Counted from the stretch's first letter, positions 1-9,179 are shown. The stretch: DNA of 64,000 nucleotides from Paraburkholderia ultramafica (GCF_902859915.1 NZ_CADIKK010000018.1:62001-126000); one strand, 5' to 3'. A program made the numbers and translations. The notes: generated by a model from the letters alone, not told the origin.

Positions 1-3000
1 ATCGTGACCGACGCGCTCGAGCGGAAGCTGTACGTGATCCGCAAGACCGCGAGCCACCGCATCCAGGCGCTCAAGCTCAAGCACGGCAAAGAATACTTCG
101 TGCCGTCGATGTCGGCGCGCACTGTGGTCTACAAGGGCCTGCTGCTGGCCGGCCAGGTCGGCGTGTATTACCGCGACCTGCAGGACGAGCGCACCGTCTC
201 GGCGCTGGCGCTGGTGCACCAACGCTTCTCGACCAACACCTTCCCGGCGTGGGAGCTGGCTCACCCGTACCGGATGATCGCCCACAACGGCGAAATCAAC
301 ACGGTGAAGGGCAACGTCAACTGGCTGAACGCCCGTACCGGCGCGATCGCGAGCCACGTGCTCGGCGACGATCTGCCGAAACTGTGGCCGCTGATCTATC
401 CGGGCCAATCGGACACCGCATCGTTCGACAACTGTCTCGAACTGCTGGTGATGGCCGGCTACCCGCTCGTCCACGCGATGATGATGATGATCCCGGAAGC
501 CTGGGAACAGCACACGCTGATGGACGACAACCGCCGCGCGTTCTACGAATACCACGCCGCGATGATGGAGCCGTGGGACGGCCCCGCTGCAATCGCTTTC
601 ACCGACGGCCGCCAGATCGGCGCGACGCTCGACCGTAACGGTCTGCGTCCGGCGCGCTACATCGTCACCGATGACGACCTCGTCATCATGGCGTCGGAAG
701 CGGGCACGCTACCGATCCCCGAGTCGAAGATCGTCAAGAAGTGGCGTCTGCAGCCGGGCAAGATGTTCCTGATCGACATGGAACACGGCCGCATCATCGA
801 CGACAAGGAACTGAAGGACAACCTCGCGAACGCCAAGCCGTACAAGAGCTGGATCGACGCGGTCCGGATCAAGCTCGACGAAATCGAGGCGAAGGCCGAA
901 GACGTCGCGACGGAACGCCGCGAAGCCGCTGCTTTGCTGGATCGTCAGCAGGCGTTCGGCTACACGCAGGAAGACCTCAAGTTCCTGATGGCGCCGATGG
1001 CGCAAGCCGGCGAAGAAGCGGTCGGTTCGATGGGCAACGACTCGCCGCTGGCGGTCATGTCCAACAAGAACAAGACGCTGTATCACTACTTCAAGCAGCT
1101 GTTCGCGCAAGTAACGAACCCGCCGATCGACCCGATCCGCGAAAACATGGTGATGTCGCTGGTGTCGTTCGTCGGCCCGAAGCCGAACCTGCTGGACACG
1201 AACAACATCAACCCGCCGATGCGTCTCGAAGTGTCGCAGCCGGTGCTCGACTTCAAGGACATCGCGAAGATCCGCGCGATCGATCAGTACACGGGCGGCA
1301 AGTTCAGCTCGTATGAACTGAACATCTGCTATCCGGTCGCCTGGGGCAAGGAAGGCATCGAAGCGCGTCTCGCGTCGCTGTGCGCGGAAGCCGTCGATGC
1401 GGTCAAGTCCGGCTACAACATGCTGATCGTGTCGGACCGCAAGACCGACCGCGACAACGTCGCGATTCCGGCGCTGCTGGCTACCGCGGCGATCCACACG
1501 CACCTCGTGCAGCAAGGTCTGCGCACGAGCACGGGTCTGGTCGTCGAAACCGGCTCGGCGCGTGAAACGCACCACTTCGCGTTGCTCGCGGGCTACGGCG
1601 CGGAAGCCGTGCACCCGTACCTGGCGATGGAAACGCTCGGCCAGCTCGCGGCCGGCCTGAAGGGCGACCTGTCGGCGGAGAAGGCGGTCTACAACTTCAC
1701 CAAGGCAGTCGGCAAGGGCCTGCAGAAGGTCATGTCGAAGATGGGCATTTCGACCTACATGTCGTACACCGGCGCGCAGATTTTCGAAGCGGTCGGTCTG
1801 GCTGAAGACCTGGTGTCGAAGTACTTCAAGGGCACGTCGTCGAAGGTCGGCGGCATTGGACTGTTCGACGTCGCGGAAGAAGCGATCCGTCTGCACCGCG
1901 ACGCGTTCGGCGACAACCCGATCCTCGCGAACATGCTCGACGCGGGCGGCGAGTACGCCTACCGCGTGCGCGGCGAAGAACACATGTGGACGCCGGATGC
2001 GATCGCCAAGCTGCAACATTCGGCGCGCAGCAACTCGTATCAGACGTACAAGGAATATGCGCATCTGATCAACGATCAGACCAAGCGTCACATGACGTTC
2101 CGCGGCCTGTTCGAATTCAAGTTCGATCCGACCAAGGCGATCCCGCTCGACGAAGTCGAATCGGCGAAGGAGATTGTCAAGCGTTTCGCGACCGGCGCGA
2201 TGTCGATGGGCTCGATCAGCACGGAAGCGCACGCTACGCTGGCCGTCGCGATGAACCGCATCGGCGGCAAGTCGAACACCGGCGAAGGCGGCGAGGACGC
2301 AAACCGTTATCGCCACGAACTGCGCGGCATTCCGATCAAGAACGGCGACACGATGAAGTCCGTGATCGGCGACGAAGTGATCGTCGACATTCCGCTGAAG
2401 GACGGCGATTCGCTGCGTTCGCGGATCAAGCAGGTGGCGTCGGGCCGCTTCGGCGTGACGGCGGAATACCTCGCGTCGGCCGATCAGATCCAGATCAAGA
2501 TGGCGCAGGGCGCGAAGCCGGGCGAAGGCGGTCAGCTGCCGGGCCACAAGGTGTCGGACTACATCGGCAAGCTGCGTTACTCGGTGCCGGGCGTCGGCCT
2601 GATTTCGCCGCCGCCGCACCACGACATCTACTCGATCGAAGACCTGGCGCAGCTGATTCACGACCTGAAGAACGCCAACACCGCGGCTAGCGTGTCGGTG
2701 AAGCTGGTGTCGGAATCGGGCGTCGGCACGGTTGCCGCGGGTGTCGCGAAGGCGAAGGCCGATCACGTCGTGATCGCCGGCCATGACGGCGGCACCGGCG
2801 CATCGCCGCTGTCGTCGGTCAAGCATGCCGGCACGCCGTGGGAACTGGGTCTCGCCGAAACGCAGCAAACCCTGGTGCTGAACCAGTTGCGCGGCCGTAT
2901 CCGCGTGCAGGCCGACGGTCAGATGAAGACCGGCCGCGACGTCGTGATAGGCGCGCTGCTCGGCGCGGACGAGTTCGGCTTCGCGACGGCGCCGCTGGTC

Positions 3001-4206
3001 GTCGAAGGCTGCATCATGATGCGCAAGTGTCACCTGAACACCTGCCCGGTCGGCGTCGCGACGCAAGATCCGGTGTTGCGTGCGAAGTTCCAGGGCCAGC
3101 CGGAACACGTCGTGAACTTCTTCTTCTTCGTTGCGGAAGAAGCGCGCGAGATCATGGCGCAACTAGGCATCCGCAAGTTCGACGACCTGATCGGCCGCGC
3201 CGAACTGCTCGACACGAAGAAGGGCATCGAGCACTGGAAGGCGAAGGGTCTCGACTTCTCGCGTGTGTTCTATCTGCCGCAAGTGCCGGCTGAAGTGGCG
3301 CGCAAGCACGTCGACGCGCAGGACCACGGCCTCGATAAGGCACTCGACCACACGCTGATCGAGAAGGCGAAGGCCGCGATCGAGAAGGGCGAGCACGTCT
3401 CGTTCATCCAGCCGGTGCGCAACGTGAACCGTACGGTCGGCGCGATGCTGTCCGGCACGATCGCGAAGAAGTATGGCCACGACGGCCTGCCCGACGACAC
3501 GGTGCACATCCAGTTGAAGGGCACCGCGGGCCAGAGCTTCGGCGCGTTCCTCGCGAAGGGCGTCACGCTGGATCTGGTCGGCGACGGCAACGACTACGTG
3601 GGCAAGGGCCTGTCGGGCGGCCGCATCATCATCCGTCCGACCAACGATTTCCGCGGCAAGTCGGAAGAGAACATCATCTGCGGCAACACGGTGATGTACG
3701 GCGCGATCGAAGGCGAAGCATTCTTCCGCGGCGTCGCCGGCGAGCGTTTCTGCGTGCGTAACTCGGGCGCGACGGCGGTTGTCGAAGGCACGGGCGACCA
3801 CGGTTGCGAATACATGACGGGCGGCACGGTGGTTGTGCTCGGCGAAACGGGCCGTAACTTCGCGGCCGGCATGTCGGGCGGCGTCGCCTATGTGTTCGAT
3901 CCGGACAGCACGTTCGCGAGCAAGTGCAACAAGTCGATGGTCGCGCTCGATCCGGTCTTGCAACAGGCCGAACAGGAACGCACGGTCGACAAGGGCTTGT
4001 GGCACTGCGAGACCACCGACGAAGCGCTGCTCAAGGGCCTCATCGAGCGTCACTTCCAGTTCACCGGTTCGCCGCGGGCGAAAGCGCTGCTCGAAAACTG
4101 GGATGCGTCGCGCCGTCAATTCGTGAAGGTATTCCCGACCGAATACAAGCGCGCGCTGGGCGAGCTGGCTGCGAAGAAGGCGAACAAGGAAGTCCTCGCC
4201 GCCTAA
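1..4206 (+). CDS. gltB: Glutamate synthase (NADPH) large subunit, 5' end outside window
   Basis: The large subunit of bacterial glutamate synthase makes two glutamates from glutamine and 2-oxoglutarate, using electrons from GltD. The frame is open from the first base and about 1,400 residues are visible. Roughly 165 N-terminal residues, including the catalytic Cys of the class II glutaminase domain, lie outside the window. The visible part starts inside the glutaminase domain (HQRFSTNTFPAWELAHPYR, then AHNGEINT). The FMN/2-oxoglutarate synthase domain follows from about visible residue 720 to 1130. Three 3Fe-4S cysteines sit near visible residues 1003, 1009 and 1014 (C-X5-C-X4-C). The C-terminal glycine-rich beta-helix domain ends the protein. 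gltD follows 132 bp downstream. There is no sign of damage. Confidence 0.98.
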   Translation: MVTDALERKLYVIRKTASHRIQALKLKHGKEYFVPSMSARTVVYKGLLLAGQVGVYYRDLQDERTVSALALVHQRFSTNTFPAWELAHPYRMIAHNGEINTVKGNVNWLNARTGAIASHVLGDDLPKLWPLIYPGQSDTASFDNCLELLVMAGYPLVHAMMMMIPEAWEQHTLMDDNRRAFYEYHAAMMEPWDGPAAIAFTDGRQIGATLDRNGLRPARYIVTDDDLVIMASEAGTLPIPESKIVKKWRLQPGKMFLIDMEHGRIIDDKELKDNLANAKPYKSWIDAVRIKLDEIEAKAEDVATERREAAALLDRQQAFGYTQEDLKFLMAPMAQAGEEAVGSMGNDSPLAVMSNKNKTLYHYFKQLFAQVTNPPIDPIRENMVMSLVSFVGPKPNLLDTNNINPPMRLEVSQPVLDFKDIAKIRAIDQYTGGKFSSYELNICYPVAWGKEGIEARLASLCAEAVDAVKSGYNMLIVSDRKTDRDNVAIPALLATAAIHTHLVQQGLRTSTGLVVETGSARETHHFALLAGYGAEAVHPYLAMETLGQLAAGLKGDLSAEKAVYNFTKAVGKGLQKVMSKMGISTYMSYTGAQIFEAVGLAEDLVSKYFKGTSSKVGGIGLFDVAEEAIRLHRDAFGDNPILANMLDAGGEYAYRVRGEEHMWTPDAIAKLQHSARSNSYQTYKEYAHLINDQTKRHMTFRGLFEFKFDPTKAIPLDEVESAKEIVKRFATGAMSMGSISTEAHATLAVAMNRIGGKSNTGEGGEDANRYRHELRGIPIKNGDTMKSVIGDEVIVDIPLKDGDSLRSRIKQVASGRFGVTAEYLASADQIQIKMAQGAKPGEGGQLPGHKVSDYIGKLRYSVPGVGLISPPPHHDIYSIEDLAQLIHDLKNANTAASVSVKLVSESGVGTVAAGVAKAKADHVVIAGHDGGTGASPLSSVKHAGTPWELGLAETQQTLVLNQLRGRIRVQADGQMKTGRDVVIGALLGADEFGFATAPLVVEGCIMMRKCHLNTCPVGVATQDPVLRAKFQGQPEHVVNFFFFVAEEAREIMAQLGIRKFDDLIGRAELLDTKKGIEHWKAKGLDFSRVFYLPQVPAEVARKHVDAQDHGLDKALDHTLIEKAKAAIEKGEHVSFIQPVRNVNRTVGAMLSGTIAKKYGHDGLPDDTVHIQLKGTAGQSFGAFLAKGVTLDLVGDGNDYVGKGLSGGRIIIRPTNDFRGKSEENIICGNTVMYGAIEGEAFFRGVAGERFCVRNSGATAVVEGTGDHGCEYMTGGTVVVLGETGRNFAAGMSGGVAYVFDPDSTFASKCNKSMVALDPVLQQAEQERTVDKGLWHCETTDEALLKGLIERHFQFTGSPRAKALLENWDASRRQFVKVFPTEYKRALGELAAKKANKEVLAA

Positions 4207-4262
4207 CTGGCCAAACTCGGGCGCGGCCTGCTGCGCCACCCGCAGACGTCACATTTAGCCGT

Positions 4263-4298
4263 ACCCGCCGCGTCTCGATCGTTCGATGCGCGGCGGGT
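4263..4298 (+). other. Intercistronic hairpin between gltB and gltD
   Basis: ACCCGCCGCG (4263-4272) and CGCGGCGGGT (4289-4298) form a perfect 10-bp stem around a 16-nt loop, and the loop contains a further TCGA/TCGA pairing. No T run follows, so it is not a rho-independent terminator. A role in mRNA processing, or in setting the gltB:gltD ratio, is inference. Confidence 0.5.
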
Positions 4299-4338
4299 GT
4301 AGATCACCCCACCTGATACAGATAGAGAAGAGAACCAC

Positions 4339-5808
4339 ATGGGCAAGGCAACCGGTTTTCTCGAGTTCGAACGCCGCCACGAGGCGTACGAAGCTCCGCT
4401 CACGCGTGTGAAGCACTACAAGGAATTCGTCGCGGCACTGAGCGACGACGAAGCGAAGATTCAAGGCGCGCGCTGCATGGACTGCGGCATTCCGTTCTGC
4501 AACAACGGCTGCCCGGTGAACAACATCATCCCGGACTTCAACGACCTGGTGTTCCATCAGGACTGGAAGAACGCGATCGAAGTGCTGCACTCGACGAACA
4601 ACTTCCCGGAGTTCACGGGCCGCATCTGCCCGGCGCCGTGCGAAGCGGCGTGCACGCTCGGCATCAACGACGACCCGGTCGGCATCAAGTCGATCGAGCA
4701 CGCGATCATCGACAAAGCCTGGGCCGAAGGCTGGGTTGCACCGCAGCCGCCGAAGCACAAGAGCGGCAAGAAGGTCGCGGTGGTCGGCTCTGGCCCCGCC
4801 GGTTTGGCCGTCGCGCAGCAACTCGCGCGCACGGGGCACGATGTCACCGTGTTCGAGAAGAACGACCGCATCGGTGGCTTACTGCGTTATGGCATTCCCG
4901 ACTTCAAGCTGGAGAAGTGGCTGATCGACCGCCGCATGCGCCAGATGGAAGCCGAAGGCGTGACGTTCCGCGCCAACGTGTTCATCGGCAAGGCGGATTC
5001 GCTGCCGGAATACATCGGCAACACGGCGAAGGAAACAATCACGCCGGCCGAGCTGAAAGAACAGTTCGACGCAGTCGTGATCGCAGGGGGGTCGGAAACG
5101 CCGCGCGATCTGCCGGTGCCGGGCCGCGAGCTGGAAGGCATCCACTACGCGATGGAATTCCTGCCGCAGCAGAACAAGGTCAACGCCGGCGACAAGGTCG
5201 CGAACCAGTTGCTCGCGAAGGGCAAGCACGTAGTCGTGATCGGCGGCGGCGATACCGGTTCGGACTGCGTTGGCACGTCGAATCGTCACGGTGCGAAGAG
5301 CGTCACGCAATTCGAACTGCTGCCGCAACCGCCGGAAGAAGAGAACAAGCCGCTCGTGTGGCCGTACTGGCCGATCAAGCTGCGCACGTCGTCGTCGCAT
5401 GACGAAGGCTGCGAGCGCGATTGGGCGGTCGCGACCAAGCGCCTCGAAGGCAAGAACGGCAAGGTCGAGAAGCTGATCGCCGCGCGCGTCGAATGGAAGG
5501 ACGGCAAGATGCAGGAAGTGCCGAACTCGGAATTCGAAATGAAGGCCGATCTGGTGCTGCTCGCGATGGGCTTCACTCAACCGGTGTCGCCGGTGCTCGA
5601 AGCGTTCGGCGTCGACAAGGATGCGCGCGGCAATGTGCGTGCGACGACCGAAGGCGACAGGGCGTATTACACGTCGGTGGACAAGGTGTTCACCGCGGGC
5701 GATATGCGTCGCGGCCAGTCGCTGGTGGTGTGGGCGATCCGCGAAGGCCGTCAGTGCGCGCGTTCGGTCGATGCGTTCCTGATGGGTCATTCGGAACTGC
5801 CGCGCTAA
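4339..5808 (+). CDS. gltD: Glutamate synthase small subunit (NADPH-dependent)
   Basis: This 489-residue flavoprotein oxidises NADPH and passes electrons through Fe-S clusters to GltB. The N-terminal cluster cysteines are C46, C49, C54 and C58, followed by C97, C101 and C105 (RICPAPCEAAC). The FAD dinucleotide fold is VAVVGSGPAGLAVA (about 146-159). A second Rossmann motif for NADPH is VVVIGGGDTGSD (near residue 297). The C-terminal FTAGDMRRGQSLVVWA is the usual second FAD contact. Length matches the family. The start ATG has the purine-rich AGAGAAGAGAA just upstream. It forms an operon with gltB. Confidence 0.98.
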   Translation: MGKATGFLEFERRHEAYEAPLTRVKHYKEFVAALSDDEAKIQGARCMDCGIPFCNNGCPVNNIIPDFNDLVFHQDWKNAIEVLHSTNNFPEFTGRICPAPCEAACTLGINDDPVGIKSIEHAIIDKAWAEGWVAPQPPKHKSGKKVAVVGSGPAGLAVAQQLARTGHDVTVFEKNDRIGGLLRYGIPDFKLEKWLIDRRMRQMEAEGVTFRANVFIGKADSLPEYIGNTAKETITPAELKEQFDAVVIAGGSETPRDLPVPGRELEGIHYAMEFLPQQNKVNAGDKVANQLLAKGKHVVVIGGGDTGSDCVGTSNRHGAKSVTQFELLPQPPEEENKPLVWPYWPIKLRTSSSHDEGCERDWAVATKRLEGKNGKVEKLIAARVEWKDGKMQEVPNSEFEMKADLVLLAMGFTQPVSPVLEAFGVDKDARGNVRATTEGDRAYYTSVDKVFTAGDMRRGQSLVVWAIREGRQCARSVDAFLMGHSELPR

Positions 5809-5837
5809 AAAGTCGTCTGTCATGCAACATGGTTGCT

Positions 5838-5869
5838 GCCGGTTTTCGCCCCTGGGCGTAAAAGCCGGC
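5838..5869 (+). other. Bulged hairpin just after gltD
   Basis: Thirty bases after the gltD stop, GCCGG-TTTT-CGCCC pairs with GGGCG-t-AAAA-g-CCGGC, leaving two single-base bulges. No T run follows. The true terminator comes about 90 bases later. Confidence 0.4.
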
Positions 5870-5914
5870 TAATGCTTGCAGGAAGAGGTGGAGACGACAA
5901 TGTGCTACATGATT

Positions 5915-5953
5915 GGCACATAAAGCGGCACATAAGCGGTACAGCAAAGCGGT
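5915..5953. repeat. Short imperfect tandem repeat, about 12-bp unit
   Basis: Three successive copies of a unit like GGCACATAAAGC (5915-5926), GGCACATAAGC (5927-5937) and GGTACAGCAAAGC (5938-5950), plus the start of a fourth, lie between gltD and its terminator. The function is unknown. Confidence 0.5.
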
Positions 5954-5960
5954 AAAAAAC

Positions 5961-5997
5961 AAAGCCGGGCCACCCGAGAGGGCGGACCCGGCTTTTT
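5961..5997 (+). terminator. Rho-independent terminator of gltBD
   Basis: AAAGCCGGG (5961-5969) pairs with CCCGGCTTT (5987-5995), followed by a T run. The 5' A run makes it potentially bidirectional, which suits the convergent dehydrogenase gene ending at 6074. Confidence 0.8.
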
Positions 5998-6073
5998 CAC
6001 GTCCGGTGGGCCGTAAGCATAGTGCGGCGCGCGCGTGAGCTTTCCCGCTCGAGTCACGCGCCGGTTCGCGGCG

Positions 6074-7339
6074 TTACTTCCGATACCGCGTCAACGTCAG
6101 CCCTTCAAGATCGATCTCCGGCTTACGCTGTGCGATCAGATCCGCGACCACGCGCCCCGAGCCCATCGACATCGCCCAACCCGTCGAGCCGTGCCCGAGG
6201 TTCAGCCACAGATTGTCCACGCCGGATGGACCGAGCAGCGGTGCGCCGTCGGGTGTCATCGGACGGCGGCCGACCCAGAAATGCGCGGACGTGGGATTGG
6301 CCGCATGCGGGAACCAGTCGCGGAGCACTTTCATCAACGTCTGCAACGCCTGCTCGCGCAACGTCGTCAGGCCGTTGCCGAGTTCCGCCGTGCCCGCCAC
6401 CCGCAAGTTGTTGCCGAAGCGCGTGATCGCCGTTTTCAGCGACTCGTCCATCAGCGCCGCGCGCGGGGCTTTTTCTTCGTCGATGACGGGCAAGGTTGCC
6501 GAATAGCCTTTCACCGGATAGAGCGGCACCTTCACGCCGAGCGGTGCGAGCAGCGCCGCGCTATCGACGCCCAATGCCACCACGACCGCATCGGCCTGCA
6601 ATGTCTGCGGACCGCGCTCGCTGTCGATCCGCACGCCACGCACCGCGCCACCTTGCACATCGAGCGACGCGACGCGGGTGTCGAAGCGAAAGCGCACGCC
6701 GTTGCGCTCGCAGATTGCGCGCAGTTCGCGAGTGAAGCGGGCGCAATCGCCGGCTTCGTCGTCGGGCAGGTAGAGACCGGAGAGCGGCGCCTGACTTGCC
6801 CAGCGCAAACCCGGTTCGATCTCGACACACTGCGCCGCGCTGACTTGCCGATGCGCAATGCCAGCGTCACGCAGCACCGCGAGCGCCGGTTGCGCGAGCT
6901 CGACGTCGTACTCGCTGCGGAATAGCTGCAGATAGCCCTGGCTGCGGCCGTAATCGAACGGATGGCGGCCGCGAAATTCGTGCAGGCAATCGCGGCTGTA
7001 GTAAGCGACGCGCTGCATCCGCTGCTTGTTGACGCGAAAGCGTTCGAGATCGCATTCGCGCAGCCAGCGCGCGATCCAGCGCCATTGCGCCGGATCGAAG
7101 GTCGGCCGGAAGACCAGCGGCGAGGCCTGCTTGAACAGGTATTTGAGAATCTTCGCCGGCATGCCCGGCGCGGCCCATGGTGTCACATAGCCTGGCGCGA
7201 TGACGCCGGCGTTGCCGAAACTGGTGGCGAGCGCGACGTCGGGCTCGCGTTCGATCACCGTGACTTCGCAGCCTTGCTGGCACAGGTAAAAAGCGCTGGC
7301 GACGCCGATCACGCCGCCGCCGAGAACAATCGTTTTCAT
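6074..7339 (-). CDS. dadA: FAD-dependent D-amino acid dehydrogenase (DadA family)
   Basis: A 421-residue flavoenzyme of the DadA/DAO family, which oxidatively deaminates D-amino acids to 2-oxo acids and passes electrons to the respiratory chain. The N-terminal dinucleotide motif is KTIVLGGGVIGVASAFYL. The C-terminal half holds LWLNLGHGSTGWAMSMGSG, the usual FAD-closing segment of this family. Length fits DadA (about 430). The ATG at 7339 puts the Rossmann motif at the N-terminus; an in-frame extension to 7474 has no family character. The start overlaps, by ATGA, the stop of a truncated MFS gene, so the two are probably co-transcribed. The exact substrate cannot be read; Burkholderia have several paralogues. 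Confidence 0.88.
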   Translation of the reverse strand: MKTIVLGGGVIGVASAFYLCQQGCEVTVIEREPDVALATSFGNAGVIAPGYVTPWAAPGMPAKILKYLFKQASPLVFRPTFDPAQWRWIARWLRECDLERFRVNKQRMQRVAYYSRDCLHEFRGRHPFDYGRSQGYLQLFRSEYDVELAQPALAVLRDAGIAHRQVSAAQCVEIEPGLRWASQAPLSGLYLPDDEAGDCARFTRELRAICERNGVRFRFDTRVASLDVQGGAVRGVRIDSERGPQTLQADAVVVALGVDSAALLAPLGVKVPLYPVKGYSATLPVIDEEKAPRAALMDESLKTAITRFGNNLRVAGTAELGNGLTTLREQALQTLMKVLRDWFPHAANPTSAHFWVGRRPMTPDGAPLLGPSGVDNLWLNLGHGSTGWAMSMGSGRVVADLIAQRKPEIDLEGLTLTRYRK

Positions 7340-7836
7340 GTGTGTGTACTGCGAATGACGATGACCGCGGCCGCCCAGCCGGACGACCAGCTGCTCTGCA
7401 CGGTGCCGACGGCTTTGGCGCGATGCTGCGGCGAACGGATGGTCTCGGCCATCATGATCGTCACGACCGACCACTCACCGCCGAAACCGATGCCTTGCAG
7501 CGTGCGGGTCGTGAGCAGTTGCCAGAACGAGTTGGTGAAGCCGGACAGGAAGGTGAAAATCGCGAAGGTGGCGATGGTCCATTGCAGCACGCGGATGCGG
7601 CCATAGCGATCGGCGAGAATACCGGCGAGCCAGCCGCCGATTGCCGCCGAGATCAGCGAACTGGTGGCGATCATGCCGGCTTCGCTTTTGCTTATCCCCC
7701 ACGTCGCGATCAGCGTCGGGATGAGGAATGAGTAGATCATGAAGTCGAAGGCATCGACTGCGTAGCCGCCGAAGCCGGCGTAAAGGGTGAGGCGCTCGCG
7801 CGGGGTCAACTCGGTGAACCATTGGAGAGAAGGCAT
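7336..7836 (-). pseudogene. Truncated MFS transporter (N-terminal third only)
   Basis: The reading frame encodes 166 residues matching the start of a 12-helix MFS transporter of the sialate/metabolite-proton symporter type. It has YAVDAFDFMIYSFLIPTL (helix 1), the loop motif GWLAGILADRYGRIRVLQW, and helices 3-4 with GFGGEWSVVTIMMAET. It then reads KAVGTVQSSWSSGWAAAVIV and stops in the ATGA overlap with dadA. Family members have about 400-440 residues, so everything after about helix 5 is missing. The likely cause is an internal deletion that fused the 5' end of a transporter gene to the dadA start. A sequencing or assembly error cannot be excluded. It may still serve to carry translation into dadA. 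Confidence 0.75.
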
Positions 7837-8223
7837 GTTTTATTGTGGTCTCCAGGTCTTTCTGCCAGCGGGGGGCTTGATAGAAGGGTGTTTGTATTCT
7901 ACGGAGATGTGGCGTCGCGCGGCCAGTTGTGGACAAAAATGGCAGGCACCGGTAATTGCCGATAAGAGACGAAAGCGTGTGGAAACCGGTTTGGCAACAA
8001 GCCGGCGCCGCTGGCCGGCCCGCTCGACCCGTCATTAGTGGGCAAACGCGGACCGCGCGTTCCCTTACCAACTACTACTGTGTAACGCAAAAGATATTGA
8101 CCACCGTTAAACTGCCCCCGCAGCGCCGATGCTGCGAACAACTCCCTCACGCCCGCGCCAGCCACGCCTAATGCCCGCAATCGCGAAAATCTGCTCGCCT
8201 TCCCGCCGCTTCGCGAGCCGATC
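7837..8223. other. Divergent intergenic region (387 bp)
   Basis: This gap separates the leftward MFS remnant/dadA unit from the rightward phosphatase-like gene. It must hold promoters for both, but I find no convincing -35/-10 pair, no RNA gene and no repeat. Confidence 0.5.
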
Positions 8224-9120
8224 GTGAGGGCGAACCACCGCACGCTCGACGGCCTATCCGCGTCGCGCAGGGGCTTTCTCAAGGGTTCCGCCAGCGTCGT
8301 GCTGGTCTCCGGTCTGGGCAGCGCGCTGCTCTCGGCGTGCGGTGGCGGCGGCCTCGACGCCGATCTGCCGGAAACACCGCGTCTCGCGTCGGTCAGCAAT
8401 TTCCGCGATCTGGCGGGCGTCGGCGCCGGCTACGCGACCGTCGACGGCAAGCGGATGCGCCGTGGCGCCTTCTATCGCGCGAATGTACTGACACTCAGCA
8501 GCGCCGACGAAGCGTCGATCGACAAGCTCGGCATCGCGTCGGTCTACGATCTGCGCACGCCGGGCGAAATCGCGCGAAGCGACGATGTGCTGCCGGGTGG
8601 TGCGGCATCGCAGGCGCTCAACGTGCTCGGCATCAGCGACTTCGTTGCGCCTGCTCTGGATACGGCGGCGGCCGCCGTCGCGTTCATGGAAGCGCAGGCG
8701 CGCGCCTACGTGACCGGCGCCGCGCAGTGTGACGCGTACGGCAAGCTGTTGACGCACCTGGCCGACGGCGCCGGCGCGCAACTGTTTCATTCGAATGCAG
8801 GTAAGGATCGCGCCGGCTGGGTCGCGGCGCTATTGCTCAGCATCGCCAACGTCCCGCTCGACCTCATCATGCAGGACTATCTGCTCAGCAACACTTATCT
8901 GGAGGCGTCGATCAACGCGCAGACCAGCACGTTGCGCGAGCAGGACGGCGAAGCGGCCGTAACAATCCAGACGCCGTTGCTGGTGGTTCAGGAAAGTTAT
9001 CTGCAAGCCGGCTTCGACCAGGTGCAGTCGAGCTACGGCACGATGGCGAACTATCTGACGCGCGGCTTAGGCATGTCGCAAACGACGATCGACACGTTGC
9101 GCACCCGGCTCGTGAGCTGA
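8224..9120 (+). CDS. Tat-exported lipoprotein of the tyrosine phosphatase family with Ser in place of the catalytic Cys
   Basis: A 298-residue protein starting at GTG. The N-terminus is a twin-arginine signal (S-R-R-G-F-L-K, residues 14-20) with a hydrophobic stretch and a lipobox LLSAC (Cys39), so a Tat-exported lipoprotein is predicted. The rest matches the bacterial protein tyrosine/serine phosphatase family (Y_phosphatase3 type): NFRDLAG (59-65), RRGAFYRAN, SVYDLRTPGE, and the P-loop. In active members the P-loop reads HCxxGKDR. Here residues 189-196 are HSNAGKDR, with codon TCG at 8791-8793. The cysteine nucleophile is replaced by Ser190 while the rest of the loop is intact, so the protein is probably catalytically dead or a substrate-binding pseudo-phosphatase. 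No obvious partner gene is adjacent. The start codon has only a weak ribosome site. Confidence 0.82.
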   Translation: MRANHRTLDGLSASRRGFLKGSASVVLVSGLGSALLSACGGGGLDADLPETPRLASVSNFRDLAGVGAGYATVDGKRMRRGAFYRANVLTLSSADEASIDKLGIASVYDLRTPGEIARSDDVLPGGAASQALNVLGISDFVAPALDTAAAAVAFMEAQARAYVTGAAQCDAYGKLLTHLADGAGAQLFHSNAGKDRAGWVAALLLSIANVPLDLIMQDYLLSNTYLEASINAQTSTLREQDGEAAVTIQTPLLVVQESYLQAGFDQVQSSYGTMANYLTRGLGMSQTTIDTLRTRLVS

Positions 9121-9147
9121 GCCGCGTCGAATCCGTGGGCTCCGGGC

Positions 9148-9179
9148 AAAAAAAGTCCGCCCCAACTGACTGGGCGGAC
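9148..9179 (-). terminator. Rho-independent terminator of the kinase/regulator operon
   Basis: Read leftward, GTCCGCCC pairs with GGGCGGAC across a 9-nt loop and is followed by seven T (the A run at 9148-9154 on the plus strand). It lies about 110 bp after the histidine kinase stop. Confidence 0.75.

Noticed and set aside
709..3162. Long leftward open frame of 817 codons opposite gltB
   Set aside because: It lacks any family motif, is rich in Arg/His/Asp as expected for the antisense of GC-biased codons, and lies wholly over a certain gene. The same holds for other long antisense frames over gltD, hisD, petB, murA and the permease.
4310..4322. CACCTGATACAGA shared by the gltB-gltD and hisD-hisC gaps (also 32004-32016)
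   Set aside because: A 13-base match is expected many times by chance in a 64-kb window. It lies upstream of unrelated genes at different distances.
5900..5923. Seven-codon ORF with a good ribosome site after gltD
   Set aside because: It is too short to judge and has no downstream gene to regulate before the terminator.
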